Below, in pieces: positions 22,505 to 32,526 of a DNA stretch of 64,000 bases. The notes below the pieces were generated by a model that did not search any database, was not told the origin of the DNA, and saw only the letters and a list, made by a program, of their open reading frames with translations. The DNA is taken from contig NZ_CP090949.1 in NCBI RefSeq assembly GCF_023823125.1, forward strand, positions 1,264,001 through 1,328,000, read 5' to 3'. Origin of the DNA: Erythrobacter aurantius. Lineage in GTDB: Bacteria > Pseudomonadota > Alphaproteobacteria > Sphingomonadales > Sphingomonadaceae. The position numbers and the translations under genes were made by a program. Numbering within the stretch: position 1 is the first letter of the stretch; each line of letters starts with the position of its first letter.

Positions 22505-24400
22505 TTACCCGGAAATCCACGCACCCAGCCATTGCATGAGCGAGCGCGTATCGCTGCGGCGAGCCGGCTGGGGAAGGGCAGGGCATTCAAGGCAATAGGC
22601 CTGCACCCCTTGGGCGCCGGAAAGCCGGTTCGCATCGGCGACCAGTTGGCCCAGCAGCACTTCGCGTTGCCGCGCCGCCATCGCGAACAGATCGCCGCTG
22701 CGCGCTTGTGCAGCAGGCGCCACGGAGGCGGTTACCAATTGCCGGATCAACGAATCGTAATTGGCTTCCTGCTTGCCGAGGAACCGCGCGCTCCAGTCGT
22801 CTTCCTCCAGCCCGGCTTCACCCGCCACCCATTGCAAGGCATCGGACAGGCCACCGAACTGATCGACCAGCCCGAGTTGCCGCGCGGCACCGCCGTCCCA
22901 CACGCGGCCTTGCGCGATCTGATCGACCTTTTCGGTCGTCATCCCGCGCGCCTTGGCGACGCGCTCAAGGAAGTCGGAATAGGTATCGGTCACACCCGCT
23001 TGCAGGATGGTATCCAGTTCCGGGGTCAGGCCCGCGATCAGGTCCGGCTGTCCCGAAAGCGGCGTGGTGCGATAACCGGCAGCGTTGACGCCGATTTCGT
23101 TCGCCGCCCCTTCAAAGGTCGGGATAACCGCGAACACCCCGATCGAACCGGTGATGGTTTCGGGCTGGGCGAAGATGCGATCCCCCGCCGTTGCCACCCA
23201 GTATCCGCCGCTGGCCGCGACATTGCCGAAGGATACGGCGACGGGAATTTCCTTGGCCCTGAACCGCTCGATCGCGCGCCGGATTTCCTCCGATGCGGTG
23301 ACCGATCCACCGGGCGAGTTGACCCGCACGACCAGACCCTTGATCCCGTCGTCACTGAGCGCATCGTCGAGCAGCCCGGCGATCCGGTCGCCACCCGCAG
23401 TGCCCGGCCCGGCATCGCCATCGACGATGGTGCCAGCCACGGTGACGACGGCGATTGTGTTGGAGGAACTGCCCGTGCCCGGGCCGACATCGGCGAGATA
23501 GGGCAGGAAATCGCTGCGCGCGTAAGCGCCCGGCTTTTCGTTCCAGCGGTCTTCACCGGCGATTTCGGCAACGCGGGTGCCAAATTCGACACGGTCGCCC
23601 AGCTTGTCGACCAGACCCGCCTCAAGCGCGGCCTTCGCCAGATCGCCCGAAGATGCCTGAACCCAGGCCACCGGATCGCGCGTCACCCGCTCAAGCTGAA
23701 GATCGGGCCGGGCCTTCTTCACATTGGCCTGCCATTCTTCCCACATCGCGCCATACAGGCTGCGAAGGTTCTCCATCGCCGCTTCGGAGGGGCCGTTTAG
23801 CAGATAGGGCTCCACCGCCGACTTGAACTCGCCCACGCGGTACACCCGCGCATTGACGTTCAGACGCTCGAGCAGGCGCGCATAGTAAAGGTTGCTGCCG
23901 CCCGGACCGGCGATCAGCGCACCGCCCAGCGGATCGACCCACACCTCGCTTGCATGCGCGGCAAGGTGCATGTGATCATCGGCATAGCCGAGCGCATAGG
24001 TCAGCACCGGCTTTTCCGCCTTGCGCACCCGGTCCATCGCCTCACCGACTTCCTGCAAGTGGACCTGACCACCGCCGACAAAGCCGGTCATGTCGATCAC
24101 CACCGCCTTTATCCGTTCATCGCCCGCTGCCGCATCAAGCGCGCGGACCAGATCGCGCACCTGATATTCGGTCGGCGGAGCTTCGCCTGCCAGCAGCGTC
24201 TCGATCGGGTCAATCGGAGAGCTTTCCTCAACCACATAGCCCGACAGATCGATATACAGCGCACCGTCGCGCACCTGACCGGGGTTGGGAGAGGCTGACA
24301 AGATGCCGAACAGGGCGATGAAAAACAGCAACATGAAGACGAGCACCAGCGCGTCCTTGATCCCGACGATCACTTTCCATGCCTTGCCGAGGAAGCTCAT
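22505..24400 (-). CDS. sppA: Signal peptide peptidase SppA, long form
   Basis: A 631-residue membrane protease of the tandem-domain type (E. coli SppA has 618), which digests leftover signal peptides. One N-terminal membrane span (about 16-36) anchors it, with the two homologous domains in the periplasm. The catalytic lysine is K193 in GEFKSAVEP (first domain) and the nucleophile S397 in GNVAASGGYW (second domain), in the positions of E. coli K209 and S409. ATG 24400 was chosen over a longer frame from 24472. It is divergent from pyrB. Confidence 0.93.
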   Translation of the reverse strand: MSFLGKAWKVIVGIKDALVLVFMLLFFIALFGILSASPNPGQVRDGALYIDLSGYVVEESSPIDPIETLLAGEAPPTEYQVRDLVRALDAAAGDERIKAVVIDMTGFVGGGQVHLQEVGEAMDRVRKAEKPVLTYALGYADDHMHLAAHASEVWVDPLGGALIAGPGGSNLYYARLLERLNVNARVYRVGEFKSAVEPYLLNGPSEAAMENLRSLYGAMWEEWQANVKKARPDLQLERVTRDPVAWVQASSGDLAKAALEAGLVDKLGDRVEFGTRVAEIAGEDRWNEKPGAYARSDFLPYLADVGPGTGSSSNTIAVVTVAGTIVDGDAGPGTAGGDRIAGLLDDALSDDGIKGLVVRVNSPGGSVTASEEIRRAIERFRAKEIPVAVSFGNVAASGGYWVATAGDRIFAQPETITGSIGVFAVIPTFEGAANEIGVNAAGYRTTPLSGQPDLIAGLTPELDTILQAGVTDTYSDFLERVAKARGMTTEKVDQIAQGRVWDGGAARQLGLVDQFGGLSDALQWVAGEAGLEEDDWSARFLGKQEANYDSLIRQLVTASVAPAAQARSGDLFAMAARQREVLLGQLVADANRLSGAQGVQAYCLECPALPQPARRSDTRSLMQWLGAWISG

Positions 24401-24552
24401 AGGGCGACTTTTCCTGTATTCTGATGGTGTGGTTTCGACTGTTTCAGCATGGTCTAGGGCGCTTTGTGCCAAACTTCCATGTCTAAGGGCACTTCGATGG
24501 GTTGAGCGTTGGATGCGGCTCGACTAAGGGCGATGGAGCTTTCGGGGCATTG

Positions 24553-25569
24553 ATGAACACAGCAACTCCCAATCAGACGGATGCGCGCTTTCCGGCGGGG
24601 CGTCTGGCGTTTCCGCATCGCGACCTCACCGGTATCGCCCAGCTTGAACGGCACGAGATCCTCTTTCTGCTGGCGCAGGCGGAACAATGGGTCGATCTGA
24701 ACCGCCAGAGCACCAAGCACGTCGGCCTGCTTTCCGGCCTGACGATCATCAACGCCTTCTTCGAAAACTCGACCCGAACGCTGCTCAGTTTCGAGATCGC
24801 GGGCAAGCGTCTGGGGGCCGATGTCGTCAATATGCAGGCGGCAACCTCCAGCGTGAAGAAGGGCGAGACGCTGATCGACACCGCGATCACCCTGAACGCC
24901 ATGCGCGCCGATGCGATCGTGATCCGCCACGGTTCCTCCGGCGCGACGCAACTGATCGCGGACAAGGTCGATTGCCCGGTGCTCAACGCCGGGGACGGGC
25001 AGCACGAACATCCGACACAGGCTCTGCTCGATGCACTGGCGCTGCGCGAGGCGCTTGCCTGGCGGGGCGAGGCGAGTGAGGATTTCACCGGACGGCGGAT
25101 CACCATTTGCGGCGATATCCTGCACAGCCGCGTCGCGCGTTCGAACATCCTGTGCCTGCAGGCGCTGGGCGCGACCGTGCGCCTGTGTTCGCCGCCTGCG
25201 CTGATGCCCGCCGGGGTGGAGGCGATGGGTGCGGAAGTGTTCCACGATTTCGACGCGGCGCTGGATGGCAGCGATGTAGTCATGATGCTGCGGCTCCAGT
25301 CGGAGCGCATGTCAGGGCAGTTCATCCCTTCGGCGCGCGAGTATCACCACCTCTACGGTCTTACCAAAGCGCGTTTGCAACGGGCTGCTCCCGATGCGCT
25401 GGTGATGCATCCCGGCCCGATGAACCGCGGGGTGGAGATCGACAGCGAAGTGGCCGACATGGTTGATCGCTCGATCATCACCAAACAGGTGGAAATGGGT
25501 GTGGCGATCCGCATGGCGTGTCTCGACGTGCTGACGCGCAAGGCGCGTGGTGTGGAGGGCTGGGCATGA
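24553..25569 (+). CDS. pyrB: Aspartate carbamoyltransferase catalytic subunit
   Basis: It condenses carbamoyl phosphate and aspartate in pyrimidine synthesis. The 338-residue protein has the carbamoyl-phosphate loop [13 protein letters not shown], the [14 protein letters not shown] signature, and the RLQSERM loop for aspartate binding, all intact. It overlaps the following dihydroorotase-like gene in an ATGA, the arrangement known for class A complexes in which an inactive dihydroorotase homologue is needed for ATCase assembly. Confidence 0.95.
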   Translation: MNTATPNQTDARFPAGRLAFPHRDLTGIAQLERHEILFLLAQAEQWVDLNRQSTKHVGLLSGLTIINAFFENSTRTLLSFEIAGKRLGADVVNMQAATSSVKKGETLIDTAITLNAMRADAIVIRHGSSGATQLIADKVDCPVLNAGDGQHEHPTQALLDALALREALAWRGEASEDFTGRRITICGDILHSRVARSNILCLQALGATVRLCSPPALMPAGVEAMGAEVFHDFDAALDGSDVVMMLRLQSERMSGQFIPSAREYHHLYGLTKARLQRAAPDALVMHPGPMNRGVEIDSEVADMVDRSIITKQVEMGVAIRMACLDVLTRKARGVEGWA

Positions 25570-26801
25570 AGCAGACGCAGCCACTTGCGATTACCGGTGG
25601 CCAGATCGTCACCCGCGATGGCGTGGCACAGGGCACGGTGCGGCTGGTCGATGGCCTGATCGCTGCTGCCGGGTCCGATGTGATGCCACAGGACGGTGAC
25701 GCCGTGCTGGATGCAAAGGGCAAGCTTGTCGCTCCGGGAATTGTCGATTTCGGGGTGTTCAAGGTCGACAAACCGGCATTCCATTTCGGTGGGATCACGC
25801 GTGCGGCGCTGATGCCCGACCAGTCGCCGCCGCTCGATTACCCGAGCCGCGTCAACTATATCGCCAAGAGCGGCAAGCCCGACCTGTGGGTTCACCCGCT
25901 CGCCGCGGCGACTCGTGGGCTTGAGGGTAGCGAACTCGCTGAGATCGCGCTGATGCGTGATGCGGGTGCGCGCGGAGTTGCCACAGGGCGGCGCTGGATC
26001 GGCGACAGCGGCGTGATGCTACGGCTGATGCAATATGCGGCCATGCTTGATCTGGTGGTCGTCTGCCATGCCGAGGACGATGGGCTTGCCGCCGGTGCCG
26101 CTGCCACTGCAGGAGAGATCGCGACCCGCCTTGGCTTGCCGAGCGCCCCGGCTGAAGCCGAAACGCTTGCGCTGGCGCGGGACATTGCGCTTGCCGAAAT
26201 GAGCGGCGCGCGCGTGCATTTCCGCCAGGTCACCACCGCCGCCGGGTTTGACCTGATCCGGGCGGCCAAGGCCAAGGGGATCAAGGTCACCTGCGGGATC
26301 ACCCCGGCGCATTTCATGCTGTCCGATCTCGCCACCGCCGATTTTCGCACCTTCACCCGGCTTTCACCGCCCTTGCGCAGTGAAGCGGACAGGCAGGCTG
26401 CGCGCGCGGCGATTGCCGACGGGACGGTGGATGTCATCGCCAGCGGTCACGATCCGCGCGGCCCGGAAGACAAGCGTCTGCCGTTCGCCGATGCCGAGCC
26501 GGGCATGGCAGGGGCCGAAACCTTGCTGCCGCTGGTGTTCAACCTCGTGCGCGAAGAACTGATCGACACCGCTGCCGCGTTTCGTCTGCTGGCCGCAAAC
26601 CCCGCGCAATTGCTCGGGGTGAACGCGGGCGCGATAGAACCGGGACGAGAAGCCGATATCGCGGTGATCGATCCGGATGCCCCGTGGATTGTGGATCGCC
26701 GCATGATGGAGGCGACAGCCGACAACACTCCGTTCGACAGGCAGGGTGTGCAGGGCCGGGTCAAGGCTCTGATCAAGGGCGGGGTCGAAATCCCGCTTTG
26801 A
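25566..26801 (+). CDS. Dihydroorotase-like protein lacking the HxH metal site
   Basis: A 411-residue amidohydrolase-fold protein directly coupled to pyrB. At the position of the D-x-H-x-H metal motif it has DFGVF (61-65), so both histidines are lost. A later VVCHAEDD keeps one histidine, while the strand that normally carries another reads VHFRQVT. This matches the PyrC-prime type described for Pseudomonas, a non-catalytic partner required to assemble aspartate carbamoyltransferase. An active dihydroorotase should be encoded elsewhere in the genome. Confidence 0.88.
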   Translation: MKQTQPLAITGGQIVTRDGVAQGTVRLVDGLIAAAGSDVMPQDGDAVLDAKGKLVAPGIVDFGVFKVDKPAFHFGGITRAALMPDQSPPLDYPSRVNYIAKSGKPDLWVHPLAAATRGLEGSELAEIALMRDAGARGVATGRRWIGDSGVMLRLMQYAAMLDLVVVCHAEDDGLAAGAAATAGEIATRLGLPSAPAEAETLALARDIALAEMSGARVHFRQVTTAAGFDLIRAAKAKGIKVTCGITPAHFMLSDLATADFRTFTRLSPPLRSEADRQAARAAIADGTVDVIASGHDPRGPEDKRLPFADAEPGMAGAETLLPLVFNLVREELIDTAAAFRLLAANPAQLLGVNAGAIEPGREADIAVIDPDAPWIVDRRMMEATADNTPFDRQGVQGRVKALIKGGVEIPL

Positions 26802-26825
26802 GCGGCTGATCCACGCGTCAAAAAA

Positions 26826-26856
26826 TGCCCCCGGAGCGGGGGGCGCTCCGAGGGCA
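26826..26856. terminator. Bidirectional hairpin terminator
   Basis: TGCCC-CGGAGC pairs with GCTCCG-GGGCA around a G-rich loop between the convergent dihydroorotase-like and SPOR genes. The A tract before it (26820-26825) gives a T run on the minus strand. Confidence 0.65.
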
Positions 26857-26880
26857 GTCTCGCTGAAGTTGGTTTGCGGG

Positions 26881-28362
26881 TTAGCGTGAACGTGCGGCCA
26901 CGCGAACGCCGTTGTCGACCGCGCCTGCGGGCGGGTTCGATGCGGCATAGGCAAAGCAGCCACGGCCCGAAGACTTTACGGTTCCGCACATGCTGCTGGC
27001 GGTGCGCGAAGTGAAGCCTGCCGCAGCGACGCGGAAGAACGTGCGACCGTTGACCTTGGCTTCGGTGATGACAACGTCATGCTTGGAAAGCTGCGGGAAG
27101 CGGCGCTGGAATTCGCGCCACTTGGATTCCGCCACAGCACGGCTTTCGAAGGCGCCGAGCTGGACGAGGTGGGTTGCATCCGCCCCGGTCGCGACAGCCA
27201 TCGGCTGCGCTGCGGCGCGTGCCTGTGCAGGAGCGCGAACGGGCTGCGGGCGAGCGGCCTGCGCCGGACGCGGCGCGGACACGGGAACTTGCTGCACCAC
27301 GGCGTTGGAGACGAAGCGCGGTGCGCCACGCGAAGGAGCGGCAGCGGCAACCGGCGTTGCCACAGGGGCCGGAGCGGAACTGCGCACCGGCGCGGTTACC
27401 GCCGGAGCGGCCTCAGCCACGCGCACCGGGCTGGCGGCGCGCGGGGTCGGGTCAACCGTCTCTACGGCATCTTCGTCCTTGTCCTCGACATAGACGGTAT
27501 CGATGTCGCGAATGCCAAAGGCCATTGCTTCGCTTTGAGTCGGCTTGGCTTCGGCGAACTCGGCCGGAGCGGCATCGCTGCTGCCGGTTTCGGCTTCGGC
27601 GACGAGCACTTGCTGGCTCGGGAAATTGGCGAGCGCGAGATGCTGCGGCTGGCCGCCGTCGGCAATCGGGCTGATGCCCAGCAGCTTCGCTACGCGGACC
27701 ATGTGGTCTTCCGGGCGAGCAGTGGAGGCCCATTCGGTGAGGCGCGCATCGAGCTGGTCTGCCGGAACGTCTTCGGCAGCCATGACGCGCGCAGCCGGCC
27801 AATTGCCTGCGAGCGCATAGGAATAGGCAAGGTTCTGGCGGGCCTTGGCGCTGGTGTCGCCATTGCGCACCGTGTTCACGAGGTAATGCACGCCGCGTTC
27901 CGGAGCACCCGCGAGCGCCATCGCAAGGCCCAGATCAGCGGCGGGGATCGCGCTTTCATGGGCTTGCAGAGTTTGCAGCGCAGCGGTGTTGTTGCCGATG
28001 GCGACCTGTGCAAGGGCATAGCTCAGAACGGTGCGCGGATCGCTGTCACCCAGTTCGATCGCTTCGCCAAAGGCGGTTGCGGCGGACTGGAAACGGCCTG
28101 CCTCAAGATAGGATGCACCCAGCAGCGCACGGAAACCGGCGTTACGCGGTTCGGCCAGCACAGCGGCTTCGGCGTGGGCGACGGCATTGTCCACCTTGCC
28201 ATTCTGAAGCGCGGCCTGAGCCTTGGTGAACGACACTTCCGCGGGCGGCGCCGATGCCGCACAACCGGCGAGCGCGAGGCTTGCCAGCGCGGTGCCGATG
28301 AAAAGGGCCATCTTCGGGCCACTGCTGCGGCTGTTGGTAAAGCCTTGATTATCGCGGGCCAT
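26881..28362 (-). CDS. TPR lipoprotein with C-terminal SPOR domain
   Basis: A 493-residue protein: lipobox near residue 34 (LALAGC), TPR-like repeats from about 45 to 175, an Ala/Pro-rich linker of about 100 residues (about 285-385), and a SPOR domain at about 397-470 (VQLGAFESRAVAESKW, then FFRVAAAGF). SPOR domains bind denuded septal peptidoglycan, so the protein probably works at the division site or in envelope remodelling. It is the third gene after ParA and the ribbon-helix-helix gene. A second SPOR protein is encoded divergently at 30035. Confidence 0.85.
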   Translation of the reverse strand: MARDNQGFTNSRSSGPKMALFIGTALASLALAGCAASAPPAEVSFTKAQAALQNGKVDNAVAHAEAAVLAEPRNAGFRALLGASYLEAGRFQSAATAFGEAIELGDSDPRTVLSYALAQVAIGNNTAALQTLQAHESAIPAADLGLAMALAGAPERGVHYLVNTVRNGDTSAKARQNLAYSYALAGNWPAARVMAAEDVPADQLDARLTEWASTARPEDHMVRVAKLLGISPIADGGQPQHLALANFPSQQVLVAEAETGSSDAAPAEFAEAKPTQSEAMAFGIRDIDTVYVEDKDEDAVETVDPTPRAASPVRVAEAAPAVTAPVRSSAPAPVATPVAAAAPSRGAPRFVSNAVVQQVPVSAPRPAQAARPQPVRAPAQARAAAQPMAVATGADATHLVQLGAFESRAVAESKWREFQRRFPQLSKHDVVITEAKVNGRTFFRVAAAGFTSRTASSMCGTVKSSGRGCFAYAASNPPAGAVDNGVRVAARSR

Positions 28363-28427
28363 TGTCGTTTCCCCTAAATTAACCATGATTGTCAGCGTTT
28401 TGATCGAGTTTGGTTAACAATTAGTTG

Positions 28428-28997
28428 TCAGTTGCTAGTCATGCGCCCGTTCAGGCGCTGGGCGATGGTGTCGAGATCCTCGATCCCGGCGAGCAAGGCA
28501 TCGAGCGCCTCGGTTACCAGCGCCTGTGCGCTGACGCCCTGGATCGTCGCTGCGAGCCGCAGCTTGAGGTGACGTTCGGTGTCGAGCCGCAGCGTGAAGG
28601 CGGCGCGACGCGAATTGCGCGATGCCTGTTTGCGCGCTGGTGCGGGCTTGCTCTGGATCAGTTCGGCTTCGTGATCTTCATTGTCCTGGCCGATTGCCGC
28701 ATTCGCCAGAAGTTGATCAGCCAGATTGCGCTGTTGCCGCACGACCAGCGGGCTTTCTTCGCCTTGCGGCAGTTCCGCAGGAGTGGCCGCATTGCTCAGG
28801 ATCGAGACGACATCCGCGCTACCATTGTCAGTCTGGCTTGCGTCATCATGACCCATGTCGTTCCAGCCGAGGTCTTCGAGCTGGTCTTCGGCCACGACTT
28901 CGGGAAGCGGGGCGAGTTGCGGGCGCATGGCGGGCTTTGCGCCACCTTTGCGGGCGAGCAAAGTCGGTCCAAGCGAGGCAAAGCTGGCTTCGGACAT
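28428..28997 (-). CDS. Ribbon-helix-helix protein, probable ParA partner
   Basis: A 189-residue protein. The first 115 residues are acidic and probably disordered. A basic patch (RKQASRNSRRAAF, about 122-134) leads into a C-terminal ribbon-helix-helix-like fold (FTLRLDTERHLKLRLAA, then SAQALVTEALDALL). It begins 15 bp after parA. Small RHH proteins often act as the DNA- or cargo-binding partner of ParA ATPases; here no centromere-like repeat is apparent nearby. Confidence 0.7.
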   Translation of the reverse strand: MSEASFASLGPTLLARKGGAKPAMRPQLAPLPEVVAEDQLEDLGWNDMGHDDASQTDNGSADVVSILSNAATPAELPQGEESPLVVRQQRNLADQLLANAAIGQDNEDHEAELIQSKPAPARKQASRNSRRAAFTLRLDTERHLKLRLAATIQGVSAQALVTEALDALLAGIEDLDTIAQRLNGRMTSN

Positions 28998-29012
28998 CGC
29001 GGTGCAGCCCCC

Positions 29013-29738
29013 TTACTGGGCCACCCGGCGGCCAAAGCCGCCAACGGGGCGATGCACGCCGCCTGCCTGTGCCTGGTTCACGCCGGTTCCGGGCGCGGCG
29101 AACACAGTGCGGCCGAAATTCTTTTCGAGCCGGTCCGAGATGTACTTCCACAGTGCGGTGATTTCGGCGGCGCTGCGGCCTTCGGGATCGACTTCCATGA
29201 CGGTCCGACCGTCAATCATCGATGCGGCGAAATCGGTGCGGTGATGCAAGGTTACCGGTGCCACCGTGCCGTGCTGCGACAGCGCGACGGCGGCTTCGGA
29301 AGTGATCTTGGCCTTGGGCGTGGCCGCGTTGACCACGAAGATCAGCGGCTTGCCCGCGCGTTCGCAAAGATCGACCGTTGCGCCGACGGCGCGCAGATCG
29401 TGCGGGCTCGGACGGGTCGGAACGACGATCAGCTCGGCGACACTGATCACCGACTGGATTGCCATGGTAATTGCAGGCGGCGTGTCGATGACCGCGAGCT
29501 TGAAGCCCTGCTGGCGAAGCACCTGAAGATCGGCGGCAAGCCGCGATACGGTGGTTTGCGCAAAGGCCGGATATTCGGCTTCGCGTTCATTCCACCAATC
29601 GGCCAGCGAGCCTTGCGGGTCGATGTCGATCAGGACGACCGGCCCTGCGCCTGCGCGCTGGGCCTGAACGGCCAAATGCCCGGAAAGGGTGGTTTTCCCT
29701 GATCCGCCTTTCTGCGATGCCAAAGCGAGTACACGCAA
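29013..29738 (-). CDS. ParA/MinD-family ATPase
   Basis: A 241-residue protein from a TTG start with an AGGGGG site 8 bp upstream. The deviant Walker A KGGSGKTT (10-17) contains the signature lysine K10 of ParA-type ATPases; DIDPQGS and VIDTPPA follow as the switch and Walker B regions. Longer starts up to 30017 add unconserved sequence. The gene is not in a parABS operon near an origin, so it is an orphan ParA that may position a cellular cargo or peptidoglycan machinery given the SPOR neighbours. Confidence 0.88.
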   Translation of the reverse strand: MRVLALASQKGGSGKTTLSGHLAVQAQRAGAGPVVLIDIDPQGSLADWWNEREAEYPAFAQTTVSRLAADLQVLRQQGFKLAVIDTPPAITMAIQSVISVAELIVVPTRPSPHDLRAVGATVDLCERAGKPLIFVVNAATPKAKITSEAAVALSQHGTVAPVTLHHRTDFAASMIDGRTVMEVDPEGRSAAEITALWKYISDRLEKNFGRTVFAAPGTGVNQAQAGGVHRPVGGFGRRVAQ

Positions 29739-29815
29739 CGCTCGGTCCCCCTGGTTATAGACCTGTAATCGTCGCCTTAATGCGACCGGATGAACCTCTG
29801 GATCGCAGGATACCC

Positions 29816-29830
29816 CTAATTTTGAGTTAA
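29816..29830. promoter_or_regulatory. Possible CtrA box in the ParA/SPOR divergent region
   Basis: CTAA-N7-TTAA differs by one base from the CtrA consensus TTAA-N7-TTAA. It lies in the 296-bp gene-free stretch 29739-30034. The rest of that stretch shows two further TTAATGCG words but nothing else clear. Confidence 0.3.
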
Positions 29831-30034
29831 TGCGGGGCTCGCCCTTTTTGATGCGTTTCAAGCACCTGCCGCGCTTCGATCTTGCCGAGACTTGCGCCGC
29901 GCAGAGCCGTCGCAAACGGCTGGGCGAAGGGCGTGCATGGTCATTGCAGGGGCTGTGCAACGAAATGCTAACCACTTCTTCACTATGATCCTCGTCACTC
30001 TTTTCGCACGCTGCCACACAGGAGCGCTAATCTG

Positions 30035-31150
30035 ATGGCCCGTAACGCGTTTTCTTTCGCCCGCCCTGCCACCCGGCTTGCTGCCGGTCTTGGTGCCTGT
30101 GCAATCGCTTTTGCAGCCGTTCCTGCCGCCGCCGATGTGAAGGCCGGGGTCGACGCATGGAGCCAGGGCGACTACGCTACTGCGGTTGCCGAATGGGAGG
30201 GGCCGGCACAGGCGGGTGATGCCGATGCGCTGTTCAATCTCGCTCAGGCATATCGCCTCGGACGCGGGGTCGAAGCGGACATGGAACGGGCCAGCGCCCT
30301 TTACGAACAGGCCGCCGCGCGTGGTCATGTGAAAGCAGCCGACAATTACGGACTGCTGCTGTTCCAGCAGGGGCAGCAGGACAAAGCCATGCCGCTGATC
30401 TCCGCAGCGGCAGATCGCGGCGATCCGCGCGCGCAATATGTTCTGGGGCTTGCGCATTTCAACGCCGACTTCGCGTCAAAGGACTGGGTGCGCGCCTATG
30501 CCTTGCTTACTCTGGCGAATGGCGCGGGTCTGCCGCAGGCGGCAACCGCGCTGCAGCAGATGGACAGCTATGTCCCATTAAGCCAGCGTCAGCAGGCCCA
30601 GACCCTTGCCCGTTCGATGGAGGAACAGGCCGCGCAGCGTCGTTCGGCGGAGTTGGCCGCACTGGATCTGGGCGCATCGCCAGCGGCTACTGCTTCTGCT
30701 CCGGTTTCGGCTCCCGCTCCCGCTCCGGTACAGCCAGCGGTGACCCGCTCCGCAGCGGCCGATCAGAGGCCGGTGCGCGTGGCCGGTCAGGTTGAACGCC
30801 AGTCACGAACGCCGGTTCAGGTGCAGCCCGCGCCTGCACCCGCACAGCGCATGGTTGCGGCTGCTCCCGCACCCGCTCCGGCGCCCGTCGCAGCACCCGC
30901 TTCTGCTCCTGTGCGGGCTTCGGGCAACTGGCAGGTGCAGCTCGGCGCATTCGGCGTTGCGGGCAATGCCGATCGCCTGTGGACGCGCCTGCAATCCAAT
31001 CCGGCGCTCGCCGGAACGCGCAAGTCGCTGGTTCCCAGTGGCAACGTCACCCGCTTGCTGGCCGTCGGCTTTGGCAGCCGTGCCGAAGCGCAGGCGGCCT
31101 GCGACACGTTGAAGCGGCAAGGGCAGGGCTGCATCGTCAAGGCGCCATGA
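30035..31150 (+). CDS. Sel1/TPR-repeat protein with C-terminal SPOR domain
   Basis: A 371-residue exported protein: signal peptide (1-33, ending AAAD), Sel1-like repeats (about 45-165: GDADALFNLAQAYRLGRGV, GDPRAQYVLGLAHFN), an Ala/Pro-rich linker (about 210-290) and a SPOR domain (WQVQLGAFGVAGNADRLW, then TRLLAVGFGSRAEA, to the C-terminal CIVKAP). It is divergent from the parA operon, which ends in another SPOR lipoprotein, so both may serve septal or envelope functions under shared control. Confidence 0.87.
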   Translation: MARNAFSFARPATRLAAGLGACAIAFAAVPAAADVKAGVDAWSQGDYATAVAEWEGPAQAGDADALFNLAQAYRLGRGVEADMERASALYEQAAARGHVKAADNYGLLLFQQGQQDKAMPLISAAADRGDPRAQYVLGLAHFNADFASKDWVRAYALLTLANGAGLPQAATALQQMDSYVPLSQRQQAQTLARSMEEQAAQRRSAELAALDLGASPAATASAPVSAPAPAPVQPAVTRSAAADQRPVRVAGQVERQSRTPVQVQPAPAPAQRMVAAAPAPAPAPVAAPASAPVRASGNWQVQLGAFGVAGNADRLWTRLQSNPALAGTRKSLVPSGNVTRLLAVGFGSRAEAQAACDTLKRQGQGCIVKAP

Positions 31151-31236
31151 CCGCTCGACCACGGTCGCGATAATCACTTCCCCTCGGGCGCGCGGCTGCT
31201 AGGTTGGCCGGGCTAGCTGGCATAGGGGGATCATAC

Positions 31237-32526
31237 ATGAACGAAGCCATCGCGGACGGTGCAGCCGATCAGGCCGCGACACCCGACTTTGCACCGGTCG
31301 CTGCCAAGGACCGGATCGAAACGCTCGATTTCATTCGCGGGCTGGCGGTGATGGGCATTCTGGCGGCGAATATCGTTGCCTTTGGCCAGCCGATGAATGC
31401 CTATATGTGGCCCGAAGCTTTCCTGACCCCTGCGGACGACCCGGATGGCTGGATGTGGATTGCGCAATTTGTCCTGGTTGATGGCAAGATGCGCGGGCTG
31501 TTTACCCTCCTGTTCGGTGCGGGGCTGTATCTCTTCATGGAGCGCACATGGGCGCGTGGCGGTACGCGCTGGTTGCAGATGTGGCGGCTGTTCATCCTTG
31601 CCCTGTTCGGGGCAATCCATTTCTTCCTGATCTGGTTCGGTGACATCCTGCTTTACTACGCCATTATCGGGTTCCTCGTCGTCCCCTGTCTCAAATGGAG
31701 TGCGAAGTCGCAGCTGTGGACCGGCCTGATCGGCTATTTCTTCGGCGTTTTGTTCTACGCAGCTTTCATGAGCCTACCCTACCTCGTCGCCGATACACCG
31801 CTTGGCGATGAAGGCGGGCCAATGGCGGAAATGCGTCCGGACATGATCGAATCCCAGCAGCAGCAGCTGGATGACGGCAAGGTCGAAACTGCGCTGCTCG
31901 AATCGGGTGATTATTCCGGCTTTGTCGCGCACCGTGTGAGCGAACATAGCATCGATCCGATCGCAAACACCTTCCTGTTCGGGTTCGAGACCCTGCCGCT
32001 GATGTTGCTGGGTGTGGCGTTGTACCGGTTCGGCTTTTTCAGTGGCGGTTTCGATCAACGCAAGATGAAGCTGTGGGGATGGATCGGCTTTATAGGCGGC
32101 GCGCTGGGGCATCTGGCGATTGGGCTGTTCGTGAGAGAAGGCGGCTTTACCTTTTACGCCACGCTGGCGGCCTTCGTCGGGTGGAGCCCCCTGCCAAGGA
32201 TATTCATGGTTTTGGGCATTGCCGCGTTGCTGGTGGCCTATTCGCCGGGCTGGACGGGGGCGCTGGCGGACCGTGTGCGCGCGGCGGGGAGGGCAGCCTT
32301 CACCAATTACCTTGGCACCTCGATCGTCATGCTGTTCATCATGCACGGCTGGGCGCTGGGCCTGTTTGGGAAGCTCAACCGTCCCGAACTCTATTTGCTG
32401 ACTTTCACGATGTGGGTGTTGATGCTGGCCTGGTCGAAGCCGTGGCTGGAGCGGTATCGTTATGGTCCGCTCGAATGGCTGTGGCGCTGCCTCACCTATC
32501 GCAAGGCGTTTCCGCTAAAGCGGTGA
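31237..32526 (+). CDS. DUF418 family membrane protein
   Basis: A 429-residue integral membrane protein. It begins with the family-typical DFIRGLAVMGILAANIVAF (about 31-49) after a soluble N-terminus, has roughly nine more spans, and contains the C-terminal DUF418 signature (TNYLGTSIVMLFIMHGWALGLFG region and WSKPWLERYRYGPLEWLWR). The family is related to acyltransferase-like membrane proteins and is of unknown function. The 3' end overlaps the convergent lipoprotein gene by 12 bp. Confidence 0.88.
   Translation: MNEAIADGAADQAATPDFAPVAAKDRIETLDFIRGLAVMGILAANIVAFGQPMNAYMWPEAFLTPADDPDGWMWIAQFVLVDGKMRGLFTLLFGAGLYLFMERTWARGGTRWLQMWRLFILALFGAIHFFLIWFGDILLYYAIIGFLVVPCLKWSAKSQLWTGLIGYFFGVLFYAAFMSLPYLVADTPLGDEGGPMAEMRPDMIESQQQQLDDGKVETALLESGDYSGFVAHRVSEHSIDPIANTFLFGFETLPLMLLGVALYRFGFFSGGFDQRKMKLWGWIGFIGGALGHLAIGLFVREGGFTFYATLAAFVGWSPLPRIFMVLGIAALLVAYSPGWTGALADRVRAAGRAAFTNYLGTSIVMLFIMHGWALGLFGKLNRPELYLLTFTMWVLMLAWSKPWLERYRYGPLEWLWRCLTYRKAFPLKR

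Noticed and set aside
22505..24400. SppA appearing to lack its catalytic lysine
   Set aside because: The HASEVW segment first looked like the lysine site, but counting E. coli SppA places K209 in GTYKSAVEP, and the equivalent GEFKSAVEP (K193) is intact.
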